64,000 nucleotides of DNA from Hydrococcus rivularis NIES-593 (GTDB lineage: Bacteria; Cyanobacteriota; Cyanobacteriia; Cyanobacteriales; Microcystaceae). Below, piece after piece: positions 19,104-29,111 of the stretch (position 1 is its first letter; every line of letters starts with the position of its first letter). The notes beneath the pieces are model-generated. The model did no database searches. It was not told where the DNA came from and worked only from the letters and a program-made list of their open reading frames with translations. Made by a program: the position numbers and the translations under genes. The stretch covers positions 124,001 to 188,000 of the forward strand of contig NZ_MRCB01000002.1 of the NCBI RefSeq assembly GCF_001904635.1. The letters run 5' to 3'.

Positions 19104-19886
19104 TTAACTTGATGGCGGAAATCGATGCTCTCGTACCTCTTGAGCAAACTCCTGAGCTGCTTGCATAATAACCTGTCGCAAATTGACATAGACTTTGGCA
19201 AAGGGCGGTTGCCTGTCCGACAGTCCCAGTAAATCGGCAGTCACCAATACTTGTCCGTCGCAATGCGGTCCCGCACCGATACCAATGGTAGGAATGGGGA
19301 GTTTAGCAGTAATTTGTGCGGCTAAGTCAGCGGGGATATGTTCGAGGACGATCGCAAATGCTCCCGCCTCTGCAAGCACGATCGCTTCTCGTAAAATTCT
19401 CGCTGCGTCTTCTTCTGTCTTGCCCTGCTGCTTGTAACCCAGTTGATGTACCGATTGAGGTGTTAATCCCACGTGCCCCATTACGGGAATGCCGATGGCA
19501 GTGAGTTTGGCAACGGTTTCTGCGATCGCCGGATTCCCTCCTTCTAACTTGACTGCCTGGACTCCCGTTTCTTTCAAGATCCGTCCTGAGGAGTGGATCG
19601 CTTGGCTAATGCTTTCCTGATAGCTCAAAAAAGGCAAATCGCATACCACCAGCGATCGCTTCACCCCTCGACGCACGGCAACGGCATGGTGGATCATCTC
19701 ATCGAGCGTTACTGGCAAAGTCGTCGGATGTCCGAGAGCTACCATTGCCAGCGAATCTCCGACAAGAATGACATCTACCCCCGCTTCATCCAACCAGCGA
19801 GCAATTCCATAGTCCCATGCCGTCAGGGCGACGAGAGAACGTCCTTGTTGTTTCCACTCAATCAGTTGTTGGATAGTAACTGCCAT
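19104..19886 (-). CDS. panB: 3-methyl-2-oxobutanoate hydroxymethyltransferase
   Basis: PanB makes ketopantoate from alpha-ketoisovalerate and methylene-tetrahydrofolate, the first committed step of pantothenate and CoA synthesis. The 260-residue TIM-barrel protein shows [20 protein letters not shown] (metal-binding Asp), [28 protein letters not shown] and [15 protein letters not shown]. It lies 66 bases downstream of chlM on the same strand and could be cotranscribed, though the functions are unrelated. Confidence 0.96.
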   Translation of the reverse strand: MAVTIQQLIEWKQQGRSLVALTAWDYGIARWLDEAGVDVILVGDSLAMVALGHPTTLPVTLDEMIHHAVAVRRGVKRSLVVCDLPFLSYQESISQAIHSSGRILKETGVQAVKLEGGNPAIAETVAKLTAIGIPVMGHVGLTPQSVHQLGYKQQGKTEEDAARILREAIVLAEAGAFAIVLEHIPADLAAQITAKLPIPTIGIGAGPHCDGQVLVTADLLGLSDRQPPFAKVYVNLRQVIMQAAQEFAQEVREHRFPPSS

Positions 19887-19952
19887 GGCTGATAGCCGAT
19901 CGCGATCGCGCTTCGAGGGGTCTTGCTGTCTTCCTATGATACAAAACGAACT

Positions 19953-20672
19953 TTAGGCTACCAGAACCGAATGACTCGCTTGAGAATTTTCCCTCGTTGC
20001 TTCCAGTATGCGGGAGAAATAAAAGCGAGTACTGGTCATGCCATTGCGTTGAATGGAAAAACCATTATTTTCTAGAATCGCAATAATATCGGATTCCTTG
20101 TGCTGATAAGCACGAGTCGTTTTACTAGGTCCTGGGAAAAACTCGCCGATTTTCTTGAGAAGGGAAAGTAAAACCGTTTTAGGGGCAAAACTAATAATCA
20201 GACGAGACTCTGCTAAAGAGGCAAGATGGGCGATCATTTTCGCTGCCTCTTGTGTGGGATAGTGAATTAAAACATCCAGACAAATGACCGTGTGATATTT
20301 CCCCGTTAATTGCTCCAAATCCCGTACGGCAAAGGTTAAATTGCTAGGATCTCCCAAAACTTGTTTGGCTATTTGTTGCGCTTCTCCTACCATTTTTTCG
20401 GAGATATCGCTGGCAAAAACGTTAGCACCCGCTTGAGCGAGAGGAATGCTCAGACTTCCTATGCCGCACCCTGCGTCGCAGATGGATAAGCCTTTGAGAT
20501 TTCCGTCTTCTCTGAGCCATCCTAACGTTGTAGCAATGGTTTGTTGATGTCCGATGCGGATATCTTTTTGAACTTTGTTTACCTCGCCATCGCCATAAAT
20601 TCTGCGCCAGCGATCGAATCCAGTGGCATTGAAATAATCTTTGACTATCGTCTTATCATCCGTGGTGGTCAT
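19953..20672 (-). CDS. chlM: Magnesium protoporphyrin IX methyltransferase
   Basis: ChlM methylates the propionate of Mg-protoporphyrin IX using S-adenosylmethionine, an early chlorophyll step at the thylakoid or envelope membrane. The 239-residue protein starts with VKDYFNATGFDRWRRIYGDG, diagnostic of ChlM/BchM, followed by the SAM motif DAGCGIGSLS and CLDVLIHYP. The C-terminal FFPGPSKTTRAYQH segment is also family-specific. The start is supported by this N-terminus. Confidence 0.95.
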   Translation of the reverse strand: MTTTDDKTIVKDYFNATGFDRWRRIYGDGEVNKVQKDIRIGHQQTIATTLGWLREDGNLKGLSICDAGCGIGSLSIPLAQAGANVFASDISEKMVGEAQQIAKQVLGDPSNLTFAVRDLEQLTGKYHTVICLDVLIHYPTQEAAKMIAHLASLAESRLIISFAPKTVLLSLLKKIGEFFPGPSKTTRAYQHKESDIIAILENNGFSIQRNGMTSTRFYFSRILEATRENSQASHSVLVA

Positions 20673-20934
20673 AAATTTTCTATTTATCCAATCGTTACAG
20701 GCTGTACCCGCTCAATAATTTTACCTTTCAGAGACGACTATAAACGGAGCGATCGCTATCAAGGATGGAAGTATGGACGGACGCAGACTTTACGCCTCTA
20801 CTTCTAAATTGTGAGTTTCAAGGTACATCTATTGAGCGAAAATCCTTTTTTATGGGAAAGCTATGATTGAGCTGCAAATGCTCGCTGATTAAATTTGCCA
20901 CTAATTTTAGTTAGACTCGCTACTTTCTCTGCCT

Positions 20935-21357
20935 ATGTTAAGTACACCTCTTTTGTGGCTGATTGCTGGCTCTATTCTATGTTTGATGGAGTTAATTTTC
21001 CCTACTGCGTTTGTAGAACTCATGATGGGAATTAGCGCGATCTTAGTAGCGGCAGTCTCGCTAGTCGTTCCCCATCTGACGTTGCAGGTGTTTTTGTGGC
21101 TATTTTTTTCTACTACCTCGATTTTCCTTTCGCAGCGCTTGCTAGCTCCCAAGCGAAAAGTTTCCATGCTAGAGGGAGATACTGAAGGAGAAACCTTAAC
21201 AGAAATTGCGCCAGGACAGGCGGGAAGAGTTCTCTATGAAGGCAGTTCCTGGCGAGCAGTCTGTGCCGATGAAAATCTAGCGATCGCCCCTCATCAAAAA
21301 GTTTATATTGTCGAGCGAAAAGGGAATACTTTATATATCTTACCCGTTACGTTCTAG
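20935..21357 (+). CDS. NfeD-like membrane protein
   Basis: A 140-residue protein with hydrophobic segments at about 5-20, 24-50 and 53-65, followed by a small OB-fold domain ([30 protein letters not shown]). NfeD proteins are encoded next to SPFH/stomatin genes and are thought to pair with them in membrane microdomains. Here the SPFH gene starts 14 bases later, so they form an operon. It is the short form that lacks the protease domain. Confidence 0.85.
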   Translation: MLSTPLLWLIAGSILCLMELIFPTAFVELMMGISAILVAAVSLVVPHLTLQVFLWLFFSTTSIFLSQRLLAPKRKVSMLEGDTEGETLTEIAPGQAGRVLYEGSSWRAVCADENLAIAPHQKVYIVERKGNTLYILPVTF

Positions 21358-21371
21358 AAATAACTAAAATT

Positions 21372-22361
21372 ATGGATCAATTTTTCTCATTTATCTTCTT
21401 TTTCTTGATTTTCGGCGGCTCGGCACTGGCTAGCTCCGTCAAAATTATTAATGAAAAAAACGAAGCCTTAGTAGAACGGCTGGGAAGCTACAACAAAAAA
21501 CTGACCCCCGGTCTCAAATTTGTTATTCCTTTTGTCGAGCGCATTGTCTACAGAGAAACCATCCGCGAAAAAGTTATCGATATTCCGCCGCAGTCGTGCA
21601 TCACCAGAGATAACGTCGCCATTACAGTCGATGCGGTCGTCTACTGGAAAATCGTAGATCTCGAGAAAGCTTATTACAAAGTCGAGAATCTCCGCGATGC
21701 GATGGTCAATCTCGTCCTTACTGAAATTGGCAAGCTCGAACTCGATGAAACCTTCACTGCTAGGGCAGAAATCAATGAAATCCTCCTGCGGGAACTCGAT
21801 ATTGCCACCGACCCTTGGGGAGTCAAAGTCACGCGGGTAGAACTGCGGGACATCATGCCCTCTAAAGCCGTGCAAGAATCGATGGAATTGCAGATGTCGG
21901 CAGAGAGGAGAAAGCGAGCAGCCATCTTAACCTCAGAAGGGGAAAGAGATGCCGCTATTAACTCTGCCCAAGGAAAAGCCCAAGCCAGACTTCTCGAAGC
22001 CGAAGCCCTCAAGAAAGCTGCTATTCTCGAAGCCGAAGCCCAAAAAGAAGCAATCGTCCTCAAAGCCGAAGCCGAACGCCAGCAGCAAATCCTTCAAGCC
22101 GAAGCCACTGCCCAAGCTTTGACAATCGTCACTAAAAAGCTCGATGGAGATTCCCACGCTCTCGAAGCCCTTCAGTTTCTCCTGGCACAGAATTACTTAG
22201 AAATGGGGAAAACTATTGGCACTAGCAAAAGTTCTAAAGTGCTGTTCATGGACCCTCGCAGTCTGATCTCTACTCTAGAAGGAATTCGTTGTGCGATCGC
22301 ACAGGAAAAATCTTCCCTGGAATTAGAGGTAGAAAAAATTGACCATCATTGTGCCGATTAA
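21372..22361 (+). CDS. SPFH domain / stomatin-like protein (paraslipin type)
   Basis: A 329-residue protein: N-terminal membrane anchor (residues 5-22), SPFH domain ([19 protein letters not shown] through [19 protein letters not shown], about 28-180), then an Ala/Glu-rich coiled coil (about 180-255: repeated EAEAx[11 protein letters not shown]). The C-terminus is variable. Stomatin-like proteins oligomerise into membrane rafts and influence protease or transporter activity. It follows the NfeD gene closely. The last ~40 residues contain no recognised motif. Confidence 0.88.
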   Translation: MDQFFSFIFFFLIFGGSALASSVKIINEKNEALVERLGSYNKKLTPGLKFVIPFVERIVYRETIREKVIDIPPQSCITRDNVAITVDAVVYWKIVDLEKAYYKVENLRDAMVNLVLTEIGKLELDETFTARAEINEILLRELDIATDPWGVKVTRVELRDIMPSKAVQESMELQMSAERRKRAAILTSEGERDAAINSAQGKAQARLLEAEALKKAAILEAEAQKEAIVLKAEAERQQQILQAEATAQALTIVTKKLDGDSHALEALQFLLAQNYLEMGKTIGTSKSSKVLFMDPRSLISTLEGIRCAIAQEKSSLELEVEKIDHHCAD

Positions 22362-22383
22362 AAAAAGAAATTGTCAATCGCTT

Positions 22384-23520
22384 ATGCCCCTACCATCCGA
22401 CCTACTCAATGAAACCGTTCGACAATTAGAAAATCACGAAGAGTCTCTTAGGATTAAAAAAGTTATTTTTTGTCTTTGCAAAAAATATTGGGAAAATATG
22501 CTCGATATTCTCAATACTTTTTCTTTGGGCGATTTAATTGAAGAATTGATTAGCGCTTACCCAACCCTCGATCGCTTTAAAGAAGCGCTAGTCGAATTGG
22601 TGAAAACCTTAAATCGTCCTAACATTTACACCGAAGTTGCTAAAGTTATCTTCGCTCGCATCAGCAGGCTCTATAAATATTTAGAAGACGAGCCGCAAAC
22701 GGCTATTATAGCTAGTTCTACTTCGTCCGAGATATTAAATTTAGTTGCTTCAAAGCTGCAAAATCATCAGGAGCAAGCGAGAATCAAAAAAGTAATTTAT
22801 TCAGTTTGTCGGAAGCGATGGGAAAACGATATACAAATCATCGACAGTTATAGTCTTTCTAGTTTGATTAGAGAATTAATGCAACATTATCCAACTAAAG
22901 ACGAACTACAGAGAGCTTTAATCAAACTCGTCCAAAATATTAACAAACAAAATTTATATTTAGCGATCGCCAATATTATTGTTAATCAATTGGGAGGATT
23001 ATATAACAATAAACAAAATCTAAACACCCTAAAAGAAGAAACTGCCACGCAAATTGTCAATGCTCAATTCGTTCAAGTTAGTAACTTTAATAGTATTTCC
23101 AATCCTGTCGAACCTCAACAACCAATTCCTCAAAATTTTGGTACGTCGGTTATCGATCTAAGCGTCGAGCAAGCCTCTGAAGTTCAGCCCCAATCAGAGC
23201 GATCGCAACAACCGCAAAAAACTTTAAATCTTTTTGAGTTGCGACTGGAAATTATGCAGTATACCAATCCATTGCGAGCAAAAGTTTTGCTTTTTTCCAT
23301 TCTCTATCAATCTTGGGATAAAAATAATCAAGATTGGGCAATGCTGAGAAGTTATACATTAGACGATCTCCTCAAAGAACTAATTCAATCTGCCAAAAGT
23401 TTGACCGACACGGAATCGAAACTTTTTGCGGCTGCTAGAATTTTGACAGACTTTGAGACAAATATGCAAACTGCCAGCACAATTATTGAAGCTATTAAAC
23501 CTCATCTAACCAATAATTAA
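22384..23520 (+). CDS. Protein with three copies of an unrecognised ~90-residue helical repeat
   Basis: The ATG 23 bases after the SPFH stop gives 378 residues; a TTG 15 codons earlier would overlap the SPFH gene and is less likely. Repeat 1 (about 7-97) and repeat 2 (about 116-207) align without gaps over long stretches: RIKKVIF..C.K.WEN, SL..LI.EL...YPT and RALIKLVQN / EALVELVKT, offset by 110 residues. A Gln/Pro/Ser-rich linker follows, then a more divergent third copy (about 281-375: YTLDDLLKELIQ). Helical, no membrane span, no catalytic motif. I do not recognise the family. Position suggests cotranscription with NfeD-SPFH and the pentapeptide gene 19 bases downstream. Confidence 0.8.
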   Translation: MPLPSDLLNETVRQLENHEESLRIKKVIFCLCKKYWENMLDILNTFSLGDLIEELISAYPTLDRFKEALVELVKTLNRPNIYTEVAKVIFARISRLYKYLEDEPQTAIIASSTSSEILNLVASKLQNHQEQARIKKVIYSVCRKRWENDIQIIDSYSLSSLIRELMQHYPTKDELQRALIKLVQNINKQNLYLAIANIIVNQLGGLYNNKQNLNTLKEETATQIVNAQFVQVSNFNSISNPVEPQQPIPQNFGTSVIDLSVEQASEVQPQSERSQQPQKTLNLFELRLEIMQYTNPLRAKVLLFSILYQSWDKNNQDWAMLRSYTLDDLLKELIQSAKSLTDTESKLFAAARILTDFETNMQTASTIIEAIKPHLTNN

Positions 23521-23539
23521 AACCATTAACAGAAGTGCT

Positions 23540-24532
23540 ATGAAAGTTGAAGACCTATTAAAAAAATATGCAGATGGAGAAACTAACTTTAGCGGCATTA
23601 AACTGCCACTAGCCAATTTAGCCGAGGCAGATCTAATTGGGATTATCCTCAATGAAGCCGATCTTCAAGGAGCTAACTTACTATTTGCTTATCTAAATCG
23701 AGCTAATTTATCTAATGCCAATCTTGTCGGTTCTAACTTGAGCGGAGCGAGTCTCAATCAGGCAGATCTCAGCGGCGCAGACCTTCGCAGCGCTAACTTA
23801 CATGGAGCCACCTTACAAGGAGCTAACTTGCAAGAAACCGATATTACTCTGGCAATTTTGCTGGATGCCAACCTAGTTGGCGCAGACTTACGCGGAGCTG
23901 ACTTGAGCGGCGCAACCCTGATAGGCGCTTGTCTGAGAGGGGCGAATCTCCGTCAGGAGAAGAAAAGTTACAACACCAACTTGCAAGGAGCTAATTTGGC
24001 GGGTGCGGACTTACAAGGGGTCAATATGAAGGGGGTCGATTTGGTAAGAGCGAATCTGGTCGGTGCTAACCTAACAGAAGCCAATCTGCGGGGGGCTGAC
24101 TTGCGCCAAGCGGATCTCAGCCGAGCCAATCTTAAAGGTGCCGTATTAACAGAAGCGAATCTAACCGGGGCTAAACTTATTGGAGCGAATCTGACTAATG
24201 TGAATTTAGTGCGTGCCCAGATGGTACAAGCAGAGATGCCAGAAGCCAATTGCCAAGGAGCTAACATGACTCATGTGGTATTGACGCGGGCTAATTTAAC
24301 CATGGCAAATTTGCGAGCGGCGAGAATGAATCAAGCCGATTTCAGTCGGTCAAATTTAGCTGATGCAGATTTGAGCGAAGCAGAATCGATCGGAGCTTTT
24401 TTTGCCAGAGCCAACATGATTGGAGCCAATCTTAGTTATGCGAACCTGACACAAGCCGACCTGATGAGCGCTAACCTGACTGCGGTCAAGTTAACAGGCG
24501 CTACCATGCCCGACGGGAAAGTTCATGGGTAG
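23540..24532 (+). CDS. Pentapeptide-repeat protein, 330 residues
   Basis: After a ~20-residue N-terminus almost the whole chain is A(D/N)LxX pentapeptides (ANLSNANLVG, ADLSGADLRS and so on), which fold as a right-handed quadrilateral beta-helix. One irregular insert, RQEKKSYNT near 138-146, breaks the helix. No other domain and no signal peptide are present. Cyanobacteria carry many such proteins, mostly of unknown function; some bind DNA gyrase, but nothing here points to that. Likely the last gene of the NfeD-SPFH-repeat operon. Confidence 0.88.
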   Translation: MKVEDLLKKYADGETNFSGIKLPLANLAEADLIGIILNEADLQGANLLFAYLNRANLSNANLVGSNLSGASLNQADLSGADLRSANLHGATLQGANLQETDITLAILLDANLVGADLRGADLSGATLIGACLRGANLRQEKKSYNTNLQGANLAGADLQGVNMKGVDLVRANLVGANLTEANLRGADLRQADLSRANLKGAVLTEANLTGAKLIGANLTNVNLVRAQMVQAEMPEANCQGANMTHVVLTRANLTMANLRAARMNQADFSRSNLADADLSEAESIGAFFARANMIGANLSYANLTQADLMSANLTAVKLTGATMPDGKVHG

Positions 24533-24586
24533 TACAAACGTCCTAATCCGTGAAGGGAAGAAACCTGGCAACACTAAACTGGCTTG

Positions 24587-25435
24587 CTACTTGATGGCGC
24601 AGAGCAAACCAAAACGAATCAAGCCGCGTTGATAGCCGCGACTCATCAGCCCAAGGGAGAAGGCAGCTTGAATGGTTGTCCAACCGCTTTGCAAAAGACC
24701 GAGAATGGCTTTAGGCTCGAAAACCGAATCGATAACAACATCCCAAAAGGGAGCAACCGCCATAGACCAATCGTCGGAATGGAGATCCCTAAAGCCACAG
24801 GAAAGCGCGATCGCTTCGTATTCTGGCAGCGAAATGACATAAGGCAAGCGATACACGCGATAAATTTCTTCTAGATGGCGTTGTTCGTCGCTTGTGAGTT
24901 CTCCTGCCAAAGAGTTAGTGGGACGATGGCACCACGTTACCAAAATTAACGTCCCGCCCGGTTTTAGCACTCGGTAGCATTCGCGCAAAAACTTGGACTT
25001 ATCTGCCATGTGTTCGCCACTTTCTAGCGACCACACCAAGTCAAAATTATTGTCTTCAAAAGGCATATTTTGGGCATCAGCCACTTGAAATCGCACTGTT
25101 TCTTCTAAATTGAACTCTTGCGCTCTTTGCGTGGCTCTAGCGGCTTGAGCGGGCGATAAGGTTATTCCTGTCGCTTGGGCGTTGAATTTCTTGGCTAAGT
25201 ATAGGGTACTGCCGCCGATGCCGCATCCAACATCAAGAATATTTTCGGCAGTTCGTACCTTTGACCAGTCGAGGAGTTCTTCAATCAGATCGATTTGTGC
25301 CTGACGGCGATTTATTTTATAGGTACCAGCCCTACCATAATAACCGTGGTGCATGTGTTCCCCCCAGATTTCTTCCCACAGTCTGCTGGAGGAATCGTAG
25401 AATTGTTGAATTTGCCGATTGAGGCTAGAACTCAT
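24587..25435 (-). CDS. Tocopherol O-methyltransferase (gamma-TMT-like)
   Basis: A 282-residue class I SAM methyltransferase. The N-terminal motif LWEEIWGEHMHHGYYG is characteristic of gamma-tocopherol methyltransferases. The SAM site is ILDVGCGIGGST, with DAQNMPFED and RVLKPGGTLILV further on. The enzyme converts gamma- to alpha-tocopherol, a membrane antioxidant. The MPBQ/MSBQ methyltransferase of the same pathway is a close relative, so substrate choice is likely but not proven. Convergent with the pentapeptide gene, 54 bases apart. Confidence 0.82.
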   Translation of the reverse strand: MSSSLNRQIQQFYDSSSRLWEEIWGEHMHHGYYGRAGTYKINRRQAQIDLIEELLDWSKVRTAENILDVGCGIGGSTLYLAKKFNAQATGITLSPAQAARATQRAQEFNLEETVRFQVADAQNMPFEDNNFDLVWSLESGEHMADKSKFLRECYRVLKPGGTLILVTWCHRPTNSLAGELTSDEQRHLEEIYRVYRLPYVISLPEYEAIALSCGFRDLHSDDWSMAVAPFWDVVIDSVFEPKAILGLLQSGWTTIQAAFSLGLMSRGYQRGLIRFGLLCAIK

Positions 25436-25572
25436 AAACTGTCATCTTCTAAAAAAGAAATAATTACTCAATCTATAGTTAATCTACTAGGAAATTACAA
25501 GACAGCTCTGATAGAAAGCGAATCTGTATAAACGTTTTAGTATAAGTCTTTGGTTGTTGAGCAATTCGCTTT

Positions 25573-26055
25573 TTATAAGTGCCAAACTTCCGAACGTCCC
25601 CGACGGCGGCTCAAAATCGCTTCGGCATAGCTAATTGCATCCTCAGTTCCCTTGATGATGATGAGATACCTACCCCGCTTATAATATTTTTGAAAAAACT
25701 GCCAACCGGCTTCAGAAAACTCGTCCTCGTCAAAGCGATCGCAAACTGTCAAACCCGGCATCCAATCGTAGCGCTTGCCTTGGCGGGCAACTAGAGCGAT
25801 CCAACTCATCGGAAAGCCTACCTTTCTGAGTTCCTCAAGCGCTACTTTGGCATCGCGATGGTGCAGAAAAACACCAACTGTACGCCGATGCAAATTCCCT
25901 TTTTTGCTAATCGTCGAGGCACCGCCAGCAGTTGTTGTTTCAATAGCGCAACGATCTGCGCTTGCCCGTGCCGAATTAATTTTTTTTTCTCTAAAACCAA
26001 AGTTAGCTAAAACAAAGTTCGCGATTGTTTTATTGAGCGAGAGCGATTCATTCAC
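25573..26055 (-). CDS. General-stress-protein-17M-like domain protein
   Basis: A 160-residue protein. The N-terminal ~55 residues are poorly structured. From about 57 the sequence RRTVGVFLHHRDAKVALEEL, with GFPMSWIALVAR, resembles the GSP17M/YflT-like domain, an alpha/beta module of unknown activity in stress proteins. It ends with RYLIIIKGTEDAISYAEAIL and a basic RRRGRSEVWHL tail. Cytosolic; no membrane span. Function unknown. Confidence 0.65.
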   Translation of the reverse strand: MNESLSLNKTIANFVLANFGFREKKINSARASADRCAIETTTAGGASTISKKGNLHRRTVGVFLHHRDAKVALEELRKVGFPMSWIALVARQGKRYDWMPGLTVCDRFDEDEFSEAGWQFFQKYYKRGRYLIIIKGTEDAISYAEAILSRRRGRSEVWHL

Positions 26056-26278
26056 TAGAGTTAATCCAAATTACCGACATTATTAAATTAGCTGCTCGAT
26101 ATGACGGCATTGTGACAGATATATGACAAGCTTGTGTCAAGATAATTCGCAATTGACAATTCGCAATGATATCGGTTCGCCATTAGTCAGCCGCTCTGGG
26201 TGTCAGGCTTTTTCCTTGAGTATTTGTAGCGTTCTTTTTTAGAAATGGTATAACTATCCGTACAAAGGAACCACATTG

Positions 26279-27490
26279 CTATTCGATCGCGAAGCCGTGA
26301 GATGCGAAGCGGCGTGCGGGGATGGGGAAAAGAGATTGAAATCGAGCTTGTCGCTCTGCGATTGGTTCTGGAGCATAATCCCAGAGACTTTCGTAGAAGA
26401 AGAAGCATACACCCAAGCCGCGATCGCGAGCCGCTAACACCTGAGATTGAACTTGTTGCATTGGAATCGGTTTATTTCGCAATCCTGTTAAAATACCAAC
26501 TCCGGTTGGAATCTTTTGTTGTGCTTCTTGAATTTCTGGACGGTTAATCTTTTCAAGAAAACTTTGTAGATCGGAAAGATAAATTTGCACGATTAGCTCG
26601 TCTACGATATTCTTCTGTACCCAGGCACGCCAATCTTGCAGATGTGCTTTATAGGCAAAGTCATAGGAGGCAGGAGCAACTGAGAAAATCGCATGGGGCT
26701 TGTTAGCTTTTACAGCTTTGTTGAGTCGTTCCATAAACGCCGTGATTTTATTGGCACGCCAGCGCACCCATTCAGGATTTTGAGAGTCGGGATGGGGATT
26801 TTTCTTGGTCTCGCGGACGTATAAGTCAATTGTGTAGCGATCGTAACCCAATTCCCTGGGCAAACTCATGTGATCGTCAAACTGAATGCCATCGACATCA
26901 TATTGGCTGACGATTTCCAAGACGAGATCGGTGATAAACTGCTGTACTTCTGGAAGAAAAGGATTGAGCGATACAACCTCGCCAGCAGCGCTATTCCAAG
27001 TTTGGCTGCCATCCCGCCGTTGCGTAATCCAATTAGGATGATTCAAGGCAAGTTCTGATGTAGGGGGAGTCATGAAACCGAATTCAAACCAAGGAATCAC
27101 TAGCAAGCCTTGACGATGGGCTTCGATAATGAGATCGGCGAGCAGATCTTGTCCTTGTCTACCATGGTAGACAAAAGGTTGGATGCCCATCCGTTGTGCT
27201 ACGGCACTGGGATAAATTACATAGCCGGAATTCCACACTACCGGATAGATCGTGTTGAAGTTTAGTCGCGCTAGTTGGCTGACGGCATCCCGAACTTTGG
27301 CGCGATCCTTGAGTACATCAATGTCATTGATAGTTAACCAAACCCCGCGAATTTCCTGACGAGGAGACTGCGCGATCGCCCAAGGAGATCTGCCTGCTAG
27401 CAATACCGCAAATAATGGTATTAAAAAAAGGATTGGGAGAAGATATTTCAGCGATCGTCGCCAACTTTTAGAAATGAAATTTAATTTCAT
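26279..27490 (-). CDS. Family-10-like glycosyl hydrolase (GHL10/DUF187 type), exported
   Basis: A 403-residue precursor with basic N-terminus, hydrophobic signal/anchor (about 15-40, ending AIAQ) and a TIM-barrel domain. It starts with EIRGVWLTINDIDVL and has LNFNTIYPVVWNSGYVIYPS, GLLVIPWFEFGFM and YDVDGIQFDDH. That set defines the GHL10 glycosyl-hydrolase-like family, common in cyanobacteria and possibly acting on peptidoglycan or exopolysaccharide. Activity is not shown here. The final ~25 residues are rich in Arg and Phe. Confidence 0.85.
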   Translation of the reverse strand: MKLNFISKSWRRSLKYLLPILFLIPLFAVLLAGRSPWAIAQSPRQEIRGVWLTINDIDVLKDRAKVRDAVSQLARLNFNTIYPVVWNSGYVIYPSAVAQRMGIQPFVYHGRQGQDLLADLIIEAHRQGLLVIPWFEFGFMTPPTSELALNHPNWITQRRDGSQTWNSAAGEVVSLNPFLPEVQQFITDLVLEIVSQYDVDGIQFDDHMSLPRELGYDRYTIDLYVRETKKNPHPDSQNPEWVRWRANKITAFMERLNKAVKANKPHAIFSVAPASYDFAYKAHLQDWRAWVQKNIVDELIVQIYLSDLQSFLEKINRPEIQEAQQKIPTGVGILTGLRNKPIPMQQVQSQVLAARDRGLGVCFFFYESLWDYAPEPIAERQARFQSLFPIPARRFASHGFAIE

Positions 27491-27698
27491 AGGCTTGAGT
27501 CATGAGTTGGTTATCCAGGCACGTAATCTTTTAGATTGCATCATCCTACGGCTAGAATTCACTAGCCTCTAGTCTACAAGTATTTAGATTGCTTAAAGGT
27601 TTAGTTAATTATTAGGCTAAAATATTTTTAATTAGGTATTTAAATCATTCCAGCACAACTGCATTCGCTAAAATTTTTCTGGGTTGTTGGAGGGGATT

Positions 27699-28193
27699 GT
27701 GCCGAATACCACCGATTTACTCGATGCTAATGAAGCGCTCATCGACGAAGGTAAAGTGCGGATTGTTGCACCTCTGTTTCGCGACTACGGGGGCAACATC
27801 GAGTTTAGCGGTTCGATCGCTACTCTCAAAATCTTTGAGGATAATTCTCTTGTGCGCGAGATGCTTTCAGAGGCGGGTAACGATCGCGTCCTGGTCGTAG
27901 ATGGAGGGGGTTCGCTGCGCTGTGCGCTTCTTGGCAATCGACTAGGCGAATTAGCCGTTAAAAATGGTTGGGCTGGACTGGTCATTTACGGTGCAATCCG
28001 CGATGCGTCCGTGATTGCTAAACTTCCGCTAGGCGTTAAGGCACTCAATACTTACCCTCTTAAAAGCCTCAAGCGCGGTTTGGGAGACAAAAATATTCCT
28101 GTGCGTTTTGGCGAGGTTACGTTTACTCCGGGGGAATGGCTATATGCTGACCTAGATGGGATTGTCGTCAGTTCTGTTCCCCTTTCTGCCTAA
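27699..28193 (+). CDS. RraA-like protein (RNase E inhibitor / HMG aldolase family)
   Basis: A 164-residue protein from GTG 27699, chosen because GGAGG at 27689-27693 sits 5 bases upstream; TTG codons earlier in frame would swallow that site. Motifs: [20 protein letters not shown] and VIYGAIRD (Arg101, Asp102), the conserved active-site region of the family. Members act as regulators of ribonuclease E or as 4-hydroxy-4-methyl-2-oxoglutarate/oxaloacetate aldolases. The sequence alone does not separate these roles. Confidence 0.85.
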   Translation: MPNTTDLLDANEALIDEGKVRIVAPLFRDYGGNIEFSGSIATLKIFEDNSLVREMLSEAGNDRVLVVDGGGSLRCALLGNRLGELAVKNGWAGLVIYGAIRDASVIAKLPLGVKALNTYPLKSLKRGLGDKNIPVRFGEVTFTPGEWLYADLDGIVVSSVPLSA

Positions 28194-28351
28194 CAAAGAG
28201 AAAGCGTTTAACTCGATTTTCCAAAATCAATTACTTGCTCTGCTTTTAAATTCAATTCGGGAAATGGATTCGGATTCTATGCGATCGCTGATAGAATAAT
28301 TTATCTTGGTTGTAGTGATGACTATTAGAAGGTCGATCTTGAAGTCCAACG

Positions 28352-28741
28352 ATGATGAGTCGAATTTTTATCGCGATCGCGGCAATTTTAGCTGGCTTAT
28401 CCGTTGCAGCGGGAGCATTTGCCAGCCATGCACTGAAAGCCAAATTAACAGAACGTGCCCTAGAAATCTTTGAGACAGGGGCAAAATATCAGATGTATCA
28501 TGCCCTTGCATTGTTATTGGTTGCTATTTTGTTAAGTCGTGTTGAAACAGTTACCATTCCGCTGATGGTAGCAGGTTATGCTTTTATTGTTGGGATCGCA
28601 CTTTTTTGTGGAAGTTTATATGCCCTGAGTTTAAGTGGCATTAAATGGCTTGGGGCAATTACCCCTTTGGGAGGTATAGCATTTTTAGTCGGATGGGGAA
28701 TGCTTGCGATCGCAGCTTTCGCCTATAAAGCTATCCTTTAA
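28352..28741 (+). CDS. DUF423 family membrane protein
   Basis: A 129-residue protein with four hydrophobic segments (about 4-26, 48-63, 68-92, 98-125). The family motifs are AAGAFASHALK and GAKYQMYHALALL, and LFCGSLYALSLSG also fits. Function unknown; inner membrane. Its 3' end overlaps the minus-strand gene at 28731 by 11 bases. Confidence 0.85.
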   Translation: MMSRIFIAIAAILAGLSVAAGAFASHALKAKLTERALEIFETGAKYQMYHALALLLVAILLSRVETVTIPLMVAGYAFIVGIALFCGSLYALSLSGIKWLGAITPLGGIAFLVGWGMLAIAAFAYKAIL

Positions 28742-29111
28742 CATCCTCTTTTTTAAGCACTGCCGGCAATTCTTCGGTAGGCGATAAAAAGCCATGTTGC
28801 AGTAGCTCATCAGGGATTTTGAGGAGCGATTCCGATCGAGTATACTTTCTCTCAAGCAGATTCTTGATTTCGGTTTCAAACTTGCGCTGTCCTTGTTCAA
28901 AAAATCGTTGCGAACTGTTAGGATAGCTCAATCCATTAATGATTTGTTGGGTTTTGGGCGTGGACGGCAAAACTCGCGAGGTAGACGGCACGGTTTGAGT
29001 CTTGGCAGCAGGCACAAGAATGAATAGCGAGGCAACTGATGTCAACGCTAGAATGGCTTTGGCGAACGAGCTAAACACAATAGTTAAGTGCGAGAGATAG
29101 CTAGGCTGCAC
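28731..29111 (-). CDS. Hypothetical exported protein, 126 residues
   Basis: The N-terminus is signal-like: hydrophobic IVFSSFAKAILALTSVAS, with possible cleavage after VPAAK. A Pro/Ser/Thr-rich stretch follows, then a charged helical region (RFFEQGQRKFETEIKNLLER). No known domain was recognised. The tail-to-tail overlap with the DUF423 gene (11 bases) is compatible with a real gene. Confidence 0.6.
   Translation of the reverse strand: MQPSYLSHLTIVFSSFAKAILALTSVASLFILVPAAKTQTVPSTSRVLPSTPKTQQIINGLSYPNSSQRFFEQGQRKFETEIKNLLERKYTRSESLLKIPDELLQHGFLSPTEELPAVLKKEDVKG

Noticed and set aside
23968-24267. 99-codon antisense frame inside the pentapeptide gene
   Set aside because: Repetitive translation mirrors the pentapeptide codons; no independent support.
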